A DNA stretch of 64,000 nt. It comes from Microtetraspora glauca. GTDB taxonomy: Bacteria; Actinomycetota; Actinomycetes; Streptosporangiales; Streptosporangiaceae. The notes under the pieces were generated by a model. That model was not told where the DNA came from. It made no database searches and saw only the letters and a list, made by a program, of their open reading frames with translations. A program made the translations under genes and the position numbers. This document shows positions 13,178-22,912 of the stretch, one piece after another; position 1 is the stretch's first letter, and every line of letters begins with the position of its first letter. The stretch spans positions 19,718 through 83,717 of the forward strand of contig BBYL01000025.1 in the NCBI GenBank assembly GCA_001570385.1. Direction: 5' to 3'.

Positions 13178-13534
13178 TCAGCGGCGGGCAAGGCGCCGTT
13201 CACCACCCGCGCCCGGGGCGTAGCTCATCGCGTAGTGCCTGAAGACGGCTTCTTCGTCCTCGGCCGGCAATTCCCCGTCGATGCCGATCGCGGGAGCTCG
13301 CCTTACGCGGCTGCGTGGGTGGGCGACCTTCAGGTAGCTCGGGCCCACGGTCGCTCCGGCAAGCGGGACGAACACCAGGCGGCGCCGCGTGGGCAGGCCG
13401 ACCGTGACGGTCGCGAAGGCGGGACGGTCGGTGGCGGTGTCCACGTAGATGGACTCCAGCGTGCCGATCTTGTGGCCCTCGATGTCGACGACATCGTGAC
13501 GGCGCCATTCCCGGATGTCACCTGCTTGGAACAC
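13178..13534 (-). CDS. PRC-barrel domain protein
   Basis: This 118-residue protein opens with VFQAGDIREWRRHDVVD and then IEGHKIGTLESIYVDT, the typical PRC-barrel start. Motifs FATVTVG and LVFVPLAGATVG follow, with a C-terminal segment GELPAEDEEAVFRHY. The GTG at 13534 is preferred to a farther ATG because GGGGAGG lies seven bases before it. PRC-barrels are small scaffold or RNA-linked domains; in actinomycetes such stand-alone proteins are usually called stress-related. Function here is unknown. Confidence 0.8.
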   Translation of the reverse strand: MFQAGDIREWRRHDVVDIEGHKIGTLESIYVDTATDRPAFATVTVGLPTRRRLVFVPLAGATVGPSYLKVAHPRSRVRRAPAIGIDGELPAEDEEAVFRHYAMSYAPGAGGERRLARR

Positions 13535-13646
13535 CGCTGGCCTCCCCTTTGTCCTCTTCCGTCCTCCTGCCACCTGGCCACTGCGCCGCGCCTCGGTGCT
13601 GTGGGGCATACGTCCAGCTGAGTGACGGCCGCTGAACTCCCCGCCG

Positions 13647-13907
13647 TCATAGGTATTGGCCCGCCTCAGCGCTGGATGTCTTCAGCACCCGCACCGACAC
13701 CACGTTGGCCAGGTTGATGACCACGCCGTTGAGGTCACTCTCGCCGCCGTACCTCGCCTGGGTCAGCACCAGACTGCGCCTCTCGTCCAGAGCGCGTGCG
13801 ATCGCCTCCAGCGCCTCGGGCTCCCCACTGAAATCTCCACTCACCACGGAGACGTCTTCGCCGCTCACCAGGTGAAACCGCATGATCAGCATGATGTTGC
13901 CAGGCAC
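13647..13907 (-). CDS. Small conserved hypothetical protein (86 aa)
   Basis: The GTG at 13907 follows AAGGGGG by six bases. The protein reads VPGNIMLIMRFHLVSGEDV, then a glutamate-rich helix (GEPEALEAIARALDE) and a beta segment VVINLANVVSVRVLK. The alternation suggests a small alpha/beta fold, and the NLANVVSVRV strand is typical of short proteins that fold around bound cofactors or RNA, but I do not recognise a family. A longer frame upstream (to 14390) runs antisense to the next gene and is ignored. Confidence 0.55.
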   Translation of the reverse strand: MPGNIMLIMRFHLVSGEDVSVVSGDFSGEPEALEAIARALDERRSLVLTQARYGGESDLNGVVINLANVVSVRVLKTSSAEAGQYL

Positions 13908-14295
13908 GGGCGGCCCCCTTCCGCCAGAATTCCCCAAGGCCACCTGCCCAGCGGCCGACACTCTAAGCGGGTGCCCTCTGCGTCGATCTGCCCACAATGC
14001 GGATCTGGACGTTCTGAAATGGTCGGCGGTGCCCTCTCGCTCGGCTTGATCTAACGCGGCGGCCAGCGCGCGCGCCCGCAGGGTACGCGCGCTCCACAGC
14101 TTTGCGGGCCACCGCATCACCTCTGCCCGGGGCTCGCGGGTATGGCGAGGGGGAGACCGCATCCGGCTATGCGCCCACGCCGCAGTGTCCACGGCTTGCT
14201 GCCGGCCGAAGTAGCGTGCACTGGTGGGGGCCGCATCTTCACCCCGGACCAAGCAAGATCCGGTATTTCCGATGTACCCCTCCAGGGAGGCGGTC

Positions 14296-15006
14296 GTGAC
14301 ACGGGAACGCCAACTGACCGATTCGTTCGCCGAACTGACGGACACACTCGTCCGGGACTTCGACGTCGTCGACTTGTTGCACCAGCTCACCCTGCGCTGC
14401 GTGCAACTGCTGGATGTCGATGCGGCGGGGCTGCTGCTGGCCGATCAACAAGGGCGGCTGCGTCCGATGGCGGCCTCTACTGAGCAGGCCCGCATGCTGA
14501 AGCTGCTACAGCTCCAGGACTCGGAAGGCCCCGGTCTGGACTGTTACCGCACCGGCGGGCCGGTGACCTGTGTCGATCTCGCAGCTGGGGGAGGGCGGTG
14601 GCCTCGCTTCGCCGCTGCGGCGCAGCATGCCGGCTTCATCGCGGTCCAGGCGCTGCCGATGCGTTGCGGTGAAAAGGTCATCGGCGCGTTGAGTCTTCTG
14701 CGCACGGCGACCGGCCAGCTGACCGCAGACAATCTGCACATCGCGCAGGCGCTGGCCAATGTGGCCACCATCAGCATCCTGCACCAGCGTGCGCTGGAGC
14801 AGCCCGAGGCGACCACCGAGCAGCTGCGGGCCGCACTGAGCAGTCGCGTGCTCATCGAACAAGCCAAAGGAGTGCTGGCCGAACGGCGCCACATCGACAT
14901 GGACCGGGCCTTCGACTCCTTGTGTATCTACGCGCGTAGCCGCGACCTGCGTCTGTCCGCGGTAGCCGATGCCGTCGTCCACGGCAAGATCGACATCGCC
15001 GACTGA
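14296..15006 (+). CDS. GAF-ANTAR domain regulator (putative RNA antiterminator)
   Basis: This 236-residue protein has an N-terminal GAF sensor (about 10-160, LLHQLTLRCVQLLDVDAAGL through VIGALSLLRT). A C-terminal ANTAR helix bundle (about 175-230) contains SSRVLIEQAKGVLAERR and the AFDSLCIYAR helix. ANTAR domains bind paired RNA hairpins to prevent termination; the ligand of the GAF domain is unknown. The GTG at 14296 is chosen for the GGGAGG five bases upstream. An ATG at 14272 is possible. It stands alone, divergent from the 86-aa gene. Confidence 0.85.
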   Translation: MTRERQLTDSFAELTDTLVRDFDVVDLLHQLTLRCVQLLDVDAAGLLLADQQGRLRPMAASTEQARMLKLLQLQDSEGPGLDCYRTGGPVTCVDLAAGGGRWPRFAAAAQHAGFIAVQALPMRCGEKVIGALSLLRTATGQLTADNLHIAQALANVATISILHQRALEQPEATTEQLRAALSSRVLIEQAKGVLAERRHIDMDRAFDSLCIYARSRDLRLSAVADAVVHGKIDIAD

Positions 15007-15576
15007 GCCCACCGTGTGTCCCTGTCGGGCTCACTCCATTTCTTCCTTCACATTCGCCGTGATCGGCCGAAGGCGAGGACGAACACGTCGACGGGGATCC
15101 TCGCGAGGTAGCGCCACCGATCACACACTTTCCCACCGCAGGAGGCGTTGGCGTCGGTCTGCGGCTTGGGTCGGCGCTACACCAGCAGTCTCGTCCTGGC
15201 TAGCGGAGGGCCATGGCACGCCAAAGGCCTGATTGCAAGCTCATCCGTGACATTGAGCAGCTCCGCCGCATTGCCGAAACCCGGCCCAGCGAGAGCGTCT
15301 GGAGGAGCCCCGCATACACCCACCTCGACCGCGACACCCCTGGGTGACATCCGGGCCCTCAACGCCGTGCCGGATCAACTCGGGCAACGAGGCAGTTCTG
15401 TGCGTCTGGGTTGACCCTCGGGAAGGTGGATGTTCCACGGTCCTCGGCTCAGCACAATTGCTCGCCCCCGAGAACCATCGCCCATCTGAATGTTGACGAT
15501 CTATGTCCTCCTTGAGGAACGCCGCCCGTGGCCAAGGGCGGGCACGGGTAGTTCCCGTCTGGAAGGAGGACCCTTT
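15007..15576. other. Intergenic stretch with one small ORF
   Basis: A 44-codon plus-strand ORF at 15213-15347 (start MARQRPDCKLIRDIEQL) has GGAGGG very close to its ATG. Its coding status is doubtful. The only clear signal is AGGAGG at 15564-15569, which belongs to the next gene. Confidence 0.35.
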
Positions 15577-16668
15577 ATGACTGGCCCGGCCAGAACTCCG
15601 ATCGAGGATGTCACGCTGCGCCTGGCGGACACAGTCGCCTGGCTGACGACGCCGCTCATGCCCGAGGACTACCTCACTCTGATCAACCCTTTGTGGTCCT
15701 CACGAGAGCTCCGCGGCCGCGTCGAGGCGGTCCGCCCTGAGACCAAGGACGTGGCGAGCCTCGTCATCCGTCCCGGCAGGGGCTGGAGCGCGCATCGAGC
15801 CGGCCAGTTCATCAGGGTGGGCGTCGATGTCGACGGCGTACGGCACTGGCGTACGTACTCGTTGTCCTCTGCGCCGGAGCGCGGCGCCGGTCGCGTCACG
15901 ATCACGGTGAAAGCGGTCCCCGGCGGTGTCGTCTCCACTCATCTCGTTCATCGGACCAAACCAGGCACCATCGTCGGCCTGACCCGGCCGCAGGGCGACT
16001 TCGTGCTGCCGGAGCCGGTTCCGTCCCGCCTGCTGTTCGTGACCGCGGGAAGCGGCATCACGCCGGTGATGGCGATGCTGCGCAGCCTGGCACGGATTGG
16101 GGAGATGCCGGATGCGATCGTCCTGCACTCGGCGCCCACCCGCGAGGAGGTCATCTTCGGGCCCGAACTCCGCACGTTGGCGAGCCGGTTCCCGAACCTG
16201 CTCCTGCACGAGCGTCACACCAGGTCGAGCGGTCGGCTGGACCTGTCGCAGTTGCCCGACCTGTGCCCGGACTGGTCAGAACGCCATGTCTGGGCGTGCG
16301 GGCCGACCGGGATGCTGCGCGAGGCCGAGACGTATTGGCGCGAGGCAGGCGTCGTCGACCGGCTTCATGTGGAGCACTTCCGCCCAGTCCTGACGGGATC
16401 GACTGCGGGCGGCGCCGGGCATGTCCGTTTTCTTGCGAGCGGCCGGGAGGCGGACACCGACGGCGCTACTCCGTTGCTGGTCGTGGGCGAAAACGCGGGG
16501 ATCCTCATGTCAAGCGGCTGCCGTATGGGCATCTGTTACAGCTGCACGGGACGGCTGCGGTCGGGTCGCGTTCGTGACCTGCGGACGGGACGCGAATACG
16601 GGGAAGAGGGAGAAATCGTCCAGACCTGTGTGTCGGCCGCTGTCGGCAATGTCGAGATCGAGCTTTGA
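15577..16668 (+). CDS. Ferredoxin-fused flavin reductase, electron donor to the adjacent desaturase
   Basis: This 363-residue protein has an FAD-binding barrel (about 45-140, motif HWRTYSLSSAP), an NAD(P)H domain (about 150-265, TAGSGITPVMAMLR and WACGPTGML) and a C-terminal plant-type [2Fe-2S] ferredoxin. The cluster ligands are C315, C320, C323 and C351. The order matches stearoyl-CoA desaturase reductases such as mycobacterial Rv3230c. The ATG at 15577 follows AGGAGG by seven bases. The desaturase gene starts nine bases after its stop, so electrons probably go from NAD(P)H through this protein to that enzyme. Confidence 0.9.
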   Translation: MTGPARTPIEDVTLRLADTVAWLTTPLMPEDYLTLINPLWSSRELRGRVEAVRPETKDVASLVIRPGRGWSAHRAGQFIRVGVDVDGVRHWRTYSLSSAPERGAGRVTITVKAVPGGVVSTHLVHRTKPGTIVGLTRPQGDFVLPEPVPSRLLFVTAGSGITPVMAMLRSLARIGEMPDAIVLHSAPTREEVIFGPELRTLASRFPNLLLHERHTRSSGRLDLSQLPDLCPDWSERHVWACGPTGMLREAETYWREAGVVDRLHVEHFRPVLTGSTAGGAGHVRFLASGREADTDGATPLLVVGENAGILMSSGCRMGICYSCTGRLRSGRVRDLRTGREYGEEGEIVQTCVSAAVGNVEIEL

Positions 16669-16677
16669 GGTGGATTC

Positions 16678-17847
16678 ATGCAGACCTTCAGTGAGGCGGA
16701 TGTCGAGGAGTTCGGCCGTGAGCTGGACAAGATCCGCGATGATGTGATCGCGAGCCGGGGCGAGGATGACGCGAGGTATATACGGCGCGTCATCGCCGTG
16801 CAGCGTGCCCTGGAGGTGAGCGGCCGTACGCTGCTCTTCGCCTCCGTCCTGCCTCCGGCCTGGCTCGCCGGGACCGCCGCGTTGGCCACCGCCAAGATCC
16901 TGGAGAACATGGAGATCGGCCACAACGTCCTGCACGGGCAGTGGGACTGGATGCGTGACCCCGAGATCCACTCCAGCACGTGGGAGTGGGATCTGGTGTC
17001 CCCGGCCGGCCATTGGAAGTACACCCACAACTATCTGCATCACACGTGGACGAACGTGCTCGGCAAGGACCGGGACATCGGTTTCGTCCTGCTGCGTCTC
17101 AGCCCCGAGCAGCCGTGGCATCCCTACTACCTTGGTCAGCCTCTCTACAACGCGGTCCTGGCGCCCTTTTTCGAGTGGGGGGTGGCGCTGCACGATCTCG
17201 AGGTGGAGCGCCTACGCGGCGGGGACAAGAGCTGGACCGAGGTGTTCACCCAGCTTCGCGAGATCCTCCGCAAGGCCGGACGCCAAGCCGTCAAGGACTA
17301 TATGGCGTTTCCTCTGCTCGCCGGGCCGTTGTTCTTTCCCGTTCTGGTCGGCAACCTCACCGCCAACATGACGCGCAACGTGTGGGCGCACACCGTCATC
17401 TTCTGCGGTCATTTCCCCGACGAGGCCGCGACCTTCTCCGAGGAACAGATCGAGGGCGAGACGCGCGGCGAGTGGTACCTGCGCCAACTTCTCGGCTCCT
17501 GCAACCTCACCGGTGGTCCGCTCTTCCACATCATGACCGGGAATCTCAGCCACCAGATCGAGCACCACCTCTTCCCGGATCTCCCGAGCAATCGGTATGC
17601 CGAGATAGCGCCCCGTGTACGCGCCCTGTGCGAGCGGTTCGGGCTTCCTTACAACACCGGTTCATTGCTCCGCCAGACCGCCCGGGTCTGGAAACGCGTT
17701 TTCCGGTTGGCGCTGCCCACGCCCAAACAAAGGCCCGAGCCGGACGCCGCGCCCGCTCGCCTGCAGACGGTGCCGGCGCCCGCCGGCTACACGACGGGCA
17801 TCGACGTTCTGGGACGCGCGCCCGCTCTGCGCGGTGCCTCAGGCTAG
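16678..17847 (+). CDS. Membrane fatty-acid (acyl-CoA) desaturase
   Basis: This 389-residue desaturase has the three histidine boxes that bind the di-iron centre: H82-x3-H86 (GHNVLHGQ), H117-x3-H121-H122 (HNYLHH) and H292-x3-H296-H297 (HQIEHH). Hydrophobic segments at about 52-75, 155-172 and 210-245 fit membrane insertion. The resemblance is to DesA3-type stearoyl-CoA delta-9 desaturases. It is co-transcribed with the reductase. Its last nine bases overlap the convergent STAS gene. Confidence 0.9.
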   Translation: MQTFSEADVEEFGRELDKIRDDVIASRGEDDARYIRRVIAVQRALEVSGRTLLFASVLPPAWLAGTAALATAKILENMEIGHNVLHGQWDWMRDPEIHSSTWEWDLVSPAGHWKYTHNYLHHTWTNVLGKDRDIGFVLLRLSPEQPWHPYYLGQPLYNAVLAPFFEWGVALHDLEVERLRGGDKSWTEVFTQLREILRKAGRQAVKDYMAFPLLAGPLFFPVLVGNLTANMTRNVWAHTVIFCGHFPDEAATFSEEQIEGETRGEWYLRQLLGSCNLTGGPLFHIMTGNLSHQIEHHLFPDLPSNRYAEIAPRVRALCERFGLPYNTGSLLRQTARVWKRVFRLALPTPKQRPEPDAAPARLQTVPAPAGYTTGIDVLGRAPALRGASG

Positions 17848-18246
17848 CGGTGCCTCAGGCAGGCGCACGGGATCGCGATGTCCGGACGCGATCGCGCTGG
17901 ACAGCGTGGGGTGGATGGTGAAGCTGTGGTCCAGTCCCGTGATGCGCAGCAGATCGACCATCCGGGGGGTCGGTGCGGCGAGCCGGAGCGTGATGCCGAA
18001 CTCCCTGGTCCTGCGCTGGATGCCGACCAGCACGGCCAGCCCGGAGGCGTCGCAGAAGGACAACCCGGACAGATCGAGGATGAGTACGTTCTCGGCCCGT
18101 TGGAGCGCGTTGCGTAGACGCATGCGCAGCGCCGGGCTTGTGGCGATGTCGATCTCGCCGTGCAGTCCGATGATGGTATGGGCGGGCCGACACGCGGCCA
18201 GCAGGCGCGCGTGCGTACGGGCCCTGGAGTGGACGGTGGTGGTCAT
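17839..18246 (-). CDS. STAS-domain anti-sigma factor antagonist
   Basis: This 135-residue protein has one STAS domain (about 22-118) with the strand IIGLHGEIDIATSPAL and the phosphorylation loop LSFCDASGLAVL, where the serine of DASG is the expected kinase target. Such proteins release a sigma factor by binding its anti-sigma kinase. No partner kinase or sigma gene is next to it. It overlaps the convergent desaturase by nine bases at the 3' ends. Confidence 0.88.
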   Translation of the reverse strand: MTTTVHSRARTHARLLAACRPAHTIIGLHGEIDIATSPALRMRLRNALQRAENVLILDLSGLSFCDASGLAVLVGIQRRTREFGITLRLAAPTPRMVDLLRITGLDHSFTIHPTLSSAIASGHRDPVRLPEAPLA

Positions 18247-18329
18247 GAGATCTCCGATGACGAGAAGCTGAAGATTGGGTATGCCGCGCCCCTGGTGTAA
18301 GGGGCCGCCGGCCGTGGTCGAGCGTGCCT

Positions 18330-18728
18330 TCAGGCGGCTGACGCGTTCACGGCGCCAGGGGCCATCAGCAACAGGCTGGTGTGGCCGGCGCTCGTTGTGG
18401 TCAGTCCGACCAGGTGAGAGTCGATGTCCCGCGAGTCGTTCACCTCGACAAGGCGGCCCCGGGCCGGAAAGTCACGCGGGATGTCGTCCCAGACGTCAGG
18501 GTTGAGGTCCACCCGGACGGTCACCCCGCCCAGTCGCTGGTCGACGGCTGCGATGAGACGGGGCAGTTCCGCGGCGGCGTCCCGCGAACTCGGCCACCAC
18601 ATGCCATCCACGGTGCGGCGGCTGTCAGGGACGGAGTCGAGATTCAGTCGCACAACGTGTGGGTCCGTCATCACGGTGACGGAAAACGGCGTGGACGGTC
18701 GGATGCGGTACAGGAGTTGCGGCGTCAT
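18330..18728 (-). CDS. DUF5994-like protein
   Basis: The product is 132 residues if it starts at the ATG at 18728. The signature is TVDGMWWPSSRDAAAELPRL, a paired-tryptophan WWP followed by an amphipathic helix, and then FRA-like strands. This pattern is what I recall for actinomycete DUF5994 proteins. No ribosome-binding site is obvious at this ATG and the frame stays open upstream to 19010, so the start is uncertain. Function unknown. Confidence 0.6.
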   Translation of the reverse strand: MTPQLLYRIRPSTPFSVTVMTDPHVVRLNLDSVPDSRRTVDGMWWPSSRDAAAELPRLIAAVDQRLGGVTVRVDLNPDVWDDIPRDFPARGRLVEVNDSRDIDSHLVGLTTTSAGHTSLLLMAPGAVNASAA

Positions 18729-19451
18729 GGTCGGCCGGTCTATCTCGGTTTTCGGGACCGTGTTTACTATCGCCTCGGGCGACGCCGACCCTGATGCCAA
18801 CGCACGAAAAGTCCTTGGTATGTCCAATCTATCCGTCAAAGTGACCACAGATGGGCCCGAGGCGGGCAACTCGACGGAGATCTTCACATACTCGCCGACA
18901 GCGCCGGTGAACTCGGAACACCCCCCGCCGTGCCGGGCTCGTCCTGAGACCGGCCAAGATCGCGAAGGTTCTCGCCGGTCTCGCCTGAGACGCGCTGGGA
19001 CCAGGAACACCGCATCCTCCCGGCTCGGCGCCTCAACACCCGCTGGGGGGTCGTGGCCTTCCTGCCAGTTGGGCGGTTACCGCAGACATCAAGGCGCTCG
19101 TGTCCACACGCGCCGGGTGCCACCAGCACCCCGGCTGTCCCGGCGGGGGGAAGACGTTGAAAGCGTACAGCCAAGAAAACAAACGACGGCGGAACTCAGC
19201 GGACGTCCACGGACACCACATCCGCAGGTCGGAGCCTCGGACCTCGATCGAATCGACTTCTTTAATCCGCAGGCGTCCTGACCTGCTCAGCTTGCGAGCT
19301 CGGTGCGCAGGTAGTCGTCGAATTCCCGCACCTGCCGTGCGGTCCGGTACGGCGCAAGCTTCGCAGAAAAGAAGTGCACCTTTCCAACGGCACGGTCTGA
19401 GGAGCCCCGCGTTCTCCGGACAGCTTCCTGATGATCACTTCACGCTGTTGC
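18729..19451. other. Intergenic region with gene remnants
   Basis: No complete gene is seen. On the minus strand just before 19288 a frame ends KVHFFSAKLAPYRTARQV and then REFDDYLRTELAS. It looks like the tail of a once-real protein I cannot identify. The element at 19164-19275 is described separately. Confidence 0.4.
19164..19275 (+). repeat. Integrase-tail-like repeat, copy A
   Basis: About 110 bp matches 28642-28753 at roughly 80% with one indel. Both copies read the same protein tail in the plus strand (VQPR, then TTAEL, then RTP-PQV and SDLDRIDF). It resembles the poorly conserved C-terminal tails of actinomycete integrases ending AVQPRVQP, from memory. An internal near-palindrome AGGTC-N9-GACCT sits at 19227-19245. 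Confidence 0.55.
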
Positions 19452-20264
19452 CTATACCTGTTGCCCGGCGTCCAGGGCGAGCAGTTCGGTGAGGCGGGGG
19501 ACAGCAAAGGACACGAAGGGTTGTACGGGGATCAAGCGGCAGGGAGCGTCACCGACCATGACCTCGAGGATGCCGGCGTGCTCTTCGAACTCGTGGCCGA
19601 CGGTGGGGAAGTGCGTGTCATTGTCGTTACCGACGTCGAGTGTCTCCAGCCAGACTCGTTCGCCGTCGATGTCCATCGGAAAGCGGCGTACCTTCAGGCG
19701 GGGGTGGGGCGTCAAGGTCTCGGCGTAGTGCAGGAACGTGTTGCGATTGTGGCCGACGCCGATGAGAAGGATGTAGCCGCCGATGTCGTGCAGACGGCCG
19801 AACGGCGATGTACGACCTACGGCGAATCCCAGTGTCTGGCGACCCACGATGGTGGCGGCATCAGCACCGACGGCGGCCACGGATGCCTGAGGGTGCGGAC
19901 TGCGAACGCTGTCGGGCAGGGAGCGCAAGGCCTCGGGTATCGCGCCCATGCTGGACGACAGGTCAACATCGAAGATCGGCACCGCCGCACGTCGTTCGCG
20001 TACGGCGGAGCTGGGCGTGCCGACATGGGCGGGGTCGGGGTCGGCGACTTGCCAGGTGAACGTGGGCGTCACGATCGTCCCTGTGGGGCCGACCGCGGTC
20101 CGCAGGCTTTCGACCACGGTCGCCGCACCGCCTTCGACGTGGCCAAGGCTGGACAGCGAAGAATGCACGATCAGGGCCATGCCTTCCTCGACCCCGACCT
20201 TGCACCAGCCCTCCACCAGTTCGGCTGCGGTGAGCCCGCCGGTCCGCGGCTTCGTCGTCGTCAT
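19452..20264 (-). CDS. AAC(3)-family aminoglycoside N-acetyltransferase
   Basis: This 270-residue protein matches the antibiotic N-acetyltransferase fold of the AAC(3) family. The N-terminal motif is HSSLSSLGHVEGGAATVVE, then GPTGTIVTPTFTW, with the later signature LLIGVGHNRNTFLHYAE. The family transfers acetyl from acetyl-CoA to the 3-amino group of 2-deoxystreptamine aminoglycosides, though many chromosomal members have other or unknown substrates. The second ATG (20264) is chosen because GGAG lies nine bases upstream; the first ATG abuts it. It sits alone beside gene remnants, which suggests acquisition. Confidence 0.85.
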   Translation of the reverse strand: MTTTKPRTGGLTAAELVEGWCKVGVEEGMALIVHSSLSSLGHVEGGAATVVESLRTAVGPTGTIVTPTFTWQVADPDPAHVGTPSSAVRERRAAVPIFDVDLSSSMGAIPEALRSLPDSVRSPHPQASVAAVGADAATIVGRQTLGFAVGRTSPFGRLHDIGGYILLIGVGHNRNTFLHYAETLTPHPRLKVRRFPMDIDGERVWLETLDVGNDNDTHFPTVGHEFEEHAGILEVMVGDAPCRLIPVQPFVSFAVPRLTELLALDAGQQV

Positions 20265-20379
20265 ACTCAGCATCTCCTATCGTGAGATCGGCGCCGTCCG
20301 AGAACGTATCCAAGCGCTACGTGCAGATAGTCGGGTGAACCGGCGGGGACCAGGCCTTCGGCGGTGCGCCGGACGCCCG

Positions 20380-21341
20380 TCACCCTGCCAGGGTCCCGCG
20401 GAGGAACTCGAGGATCTCCGCCCGGGCGGCCTCGGCCTGCTGCTCCACGCCCGGCATGGAAAGGAACGCGTGCCTCGCTCGCGGGTATTCGGTGAGCCGC
20501 ACGGATGTCCCGGCGGCCCGCAGTCGTTCGGCGTAGCGGCGGCCGTGATCGGCCACCGCGTCCTGGGTCGGCACCACCACGAGCGCCGGGGCCAGACCGT
20601 TCAGGTTGTCGGCATACAGCGGCGAGAGCGCGCGAGCGTCGGTTCCCGGTGGAACGGCGAGCCGCTGGAACAAGCGCAACTGCGGCCCGGCGAGGGTCGG
20701 GCTGTCCCCGTACTCGGCGATCGAGGCGTAGTCGAACATCGTCTCGGTCACATCGACGGCGGGGTTGACCAGCACCTGCGCCTTGAGTCGCAGACCGGCC
20801 TCCCTGGCCCGTATGGCAGCCAGCGCGCTGATCAGCGCACCGCAGCTCTCGCCGAACACGGCCGTGCGCGCGGGGTCGATGCGCCACTGCGCGGCGTGCT
20901 GCGCCACGTGCCGGAGCACGTCCCAGGCGTCGTCGGCGGCCGCCGACAGCGGGGTTGCCGCATCGAGGAGGCGGTGCTCGACCGAGACGACGATGGCGGG
21001 CAGCCGGGCGGCGAGGTGGCTGTTGGTCCAGTCGCACTGCACCGCCGTGCCCACGAAGCTGCCTCCGTGCACGTGGAGCACGAGCGGTAGCTCGGCCGGA
21101 GCGGCCTCCCCAGCGCGGTTCTCGGCGGCCGGCCGGTACACCCGGACCGGGAGGTCGCGGTCGGGCAGCGTCACCTCCTGCCAGTCGATCGCGGCGCCCG
21201 GATCCGGATCCCCGGTGATCGCCCGTGCCGCACTGGAGGCCCGGAAGCGGTTCTCCGCACACGGTAGGCGATCAGTTCCTCGGCCGTTATCGCCGACCAG
21301 TCCGGCTCCGTCGGCCGCATCGTAGCGGTGGGCTCGCTCAT
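20380..21341 (-). pseudogene. Alpha/beta-hydrolase (HSL-type esterase), frameshifted near its N-terminus
   Basis: The natural start is the ATG at 21341 (GGGAG upstream): MSEPTATMRPTEPDW, then SAITAEELIAYR. Near 21250 the frame must shift: the same strand resumes with ENRFRASSAARAITGDP and runs to VTLPDRDLPVRVYRPA. From there the hormone-sensitive-lipase core is intact, with oxyanion motif HVHGGSF, nucleophile GESCGA, and a histidine in RHAFLSM. A single-base loss (or sequencing error) at about 21248-21253 explains it. An internal GTG could still make the core alone. It is divergent from a TetR gene with an operator between, so it was probably TetR-controlled. Confidence 0.65.
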
Positions 21342-21445
21342 GTCTCCCTCTCCCCTCCCCGGCCGGCTGCCGGGTGTGTCGTGGTGGTCACGCATGTCGG
21401 GCATAGCGCAGGTCGTGCAGTCTCCGGAAAGTGCACGTCCTCAAT

Positions 21446-21464
21446 ATGCACGCGGTGCGTGCAT
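21446..21464. promoter_or_regulatory. Probable TetR operator between esterase and tetR
   Basis: ATGCACGC-GGT-GCGTGCAT is a perfect 8-3-8 inverted repeat, 55 bp before the tetR ATG and 104 bp before the esterase ATG. Extra GTGCA half-sites flank it at 21431 and 21471. Confidence 0.7.
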
Positions 21465-21518
21465 GAGCAAGTGCATAGGTTAGGCTGAGTCACGACGAGT
21501 AGCAGCGAGAGGGGCGAG

Positions 21519-22172
21519 ATGGCAGGCCGAAGGCGTTGGTCGACCGAGGAGATCCTGGACACCGCGGCGGAGTTGCTGCGCACGAGCGACGCCGAGTCGT
21601 TCAGCGTGCGCAAGCTCGCCGCAGCGCTCGGGACCGACTCCTCCAGCCTCTACCGGCACTTCCGCAACAAGACCGAGCTGCTACGCGCGGTCGCCGACCG
21701 CATCCTCACGGCCGCCATGGACGGCTACCGCCCCGAGGGCGACTGGAAACAGCGCATCACCACCCTGGCTCTGCGCTTGAGAGAGTCATTCGGCGAGCAA
21801 CCCCAACTCGCCGCAATCTGGGGACGCTACGCGTCAGGCGGCACCGGCTCCCGACTCGTCATGGAGGAGCTGCTCCAGGCACTGCGCGCATCGGGCCTGC
21901 CCGACGAGAAGATCCCGGCGCGCTACCACCGGATCGCGATCCTCATTGCGGCGCTGATCTCCTCCGAGGCCGGGGTCGGCGCCATCACCCCCAAAGAGTA
22001 CGAACAGGGCATGGAACAGTTCCGCGTCGCGGTCCTGGGCGCCGACCCCGAACACTTCCCCGCCCTGGCCCATTTCGCCCGCGACATCCGCCCCCTCGGG
22101 GCCGACCGCCGCGCCGCGTTCGAGGAGATCCTCGCCGCCCAACTCGCCCACATCGAGGCACAGATCCCCTGA
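21519..22172 (+). CDS. TetR/AcrR-family repressor
   Basis: This 217-residue protein has a helix-turn-helix at about 8-55 (EILDTAAELLRTSDAESFS, then VRKLAAALGTDSSSLYRHF). A mostly helical ligand domain follows, ending in a TetR_C-like region rich in aromatic and acidic residues. The ATG has GAGAGGGGCGAG upstream. Divergence from the esterase and the palindrome at 21446-21464 suggest it represses both. The ligand is unknown, possibly an ester substrate or product. Confidence 0.88.
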   Translation: MAGRRRWSTEEILDTAAELLRTSDAESFSVRKLAAALGTDSSSLYRHFRNKTELLRAVADRILTAAMDGYRPEGDWKQRITTLALRLRESFGEQPQLAAIWGRYASGGTGSRLVMEELLQALRASGLPDEKIPARYHRIAILIAALISSEAGVGAITPKEYEQGMEQFRVAVLGADPEHFPALAHFARDIRPLGADRRAAFEEILAAQLAHIEAQIP

Positions 22173-22912
22173 CGTGCCCTCACGGTTCGTGTGGACGCCG
22201 GCCTTGGTCACTTCGCCACATGCGAGCGTCCCGAACGCAGCTATGACTTCGATGCCGTGATTGGAGCTGCCGCCTGGCCATACATCCTCGTGGCTATCCA
22301 TACGCCGCCACGTCCGTCCGGGATGGCTTGGCGGAGGTCGAGGCCGCGAAGCCCGAGGTCGAAAAGATTCCAGACGTGACCGTCCCAGTGCACAAGCGTC
22401 CCGTCCGGACCGGTTTGATCGCCTGGAGCCCCGAGCCGCGTGCTCCACCCCGAGATCCAGATGCCATCAGAGTCCGTGCCGGTGACGGTTGCGTCCCCGA
22501 TTTGGAGATCTTCTGGGAGCGGCGGGGTCGCTTTCAGCCAGCGCTTCCCAGCCAGCGTGCCGCTTTCAGGCCGCCGTGGCTCACGCTGAGCACCCCTAGA
22601 TCATCCAGTAGCCGGCACCTACGTATCGCCGATCTTTCCGCGTCATTGGGATCACGTGATGATCACTTCGGCGGGGCATGTCCGAAACCGTCGCGTTCTG
22701 GAAGTCTCTCGGCTACTCGAGGCAGCGGGCCGAAGCCGGGACCTACGCGTCTCCCCAACTGCTGCACATCACGCTCGACCAACTCGAAAGCGACTACGCA
22801 GCTTCGACGGTTTCGTGAGATACGACCGTGGTTGATCTTTCGGAGGCCGATGTACAGACGCTGCGCGACGCCTATGTGAGTCGATGAGCGGACTTCCCGC
22901 GAACACAATGGT
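22173..22912. other. 740-bp degenerate region, no intact gene
   Basis: A short plus frame at 22679-22822 begins MSETVAFWKSLGY, which resembles the opening of a VOC/glyoxalase protein. Shortly after, a frame ends VVDLSEADVQTLRDAYVSR at 22887. These look like two shards of one small gene. The strong terminator at 22913-22951 would have served it. Confidence 0.4.
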
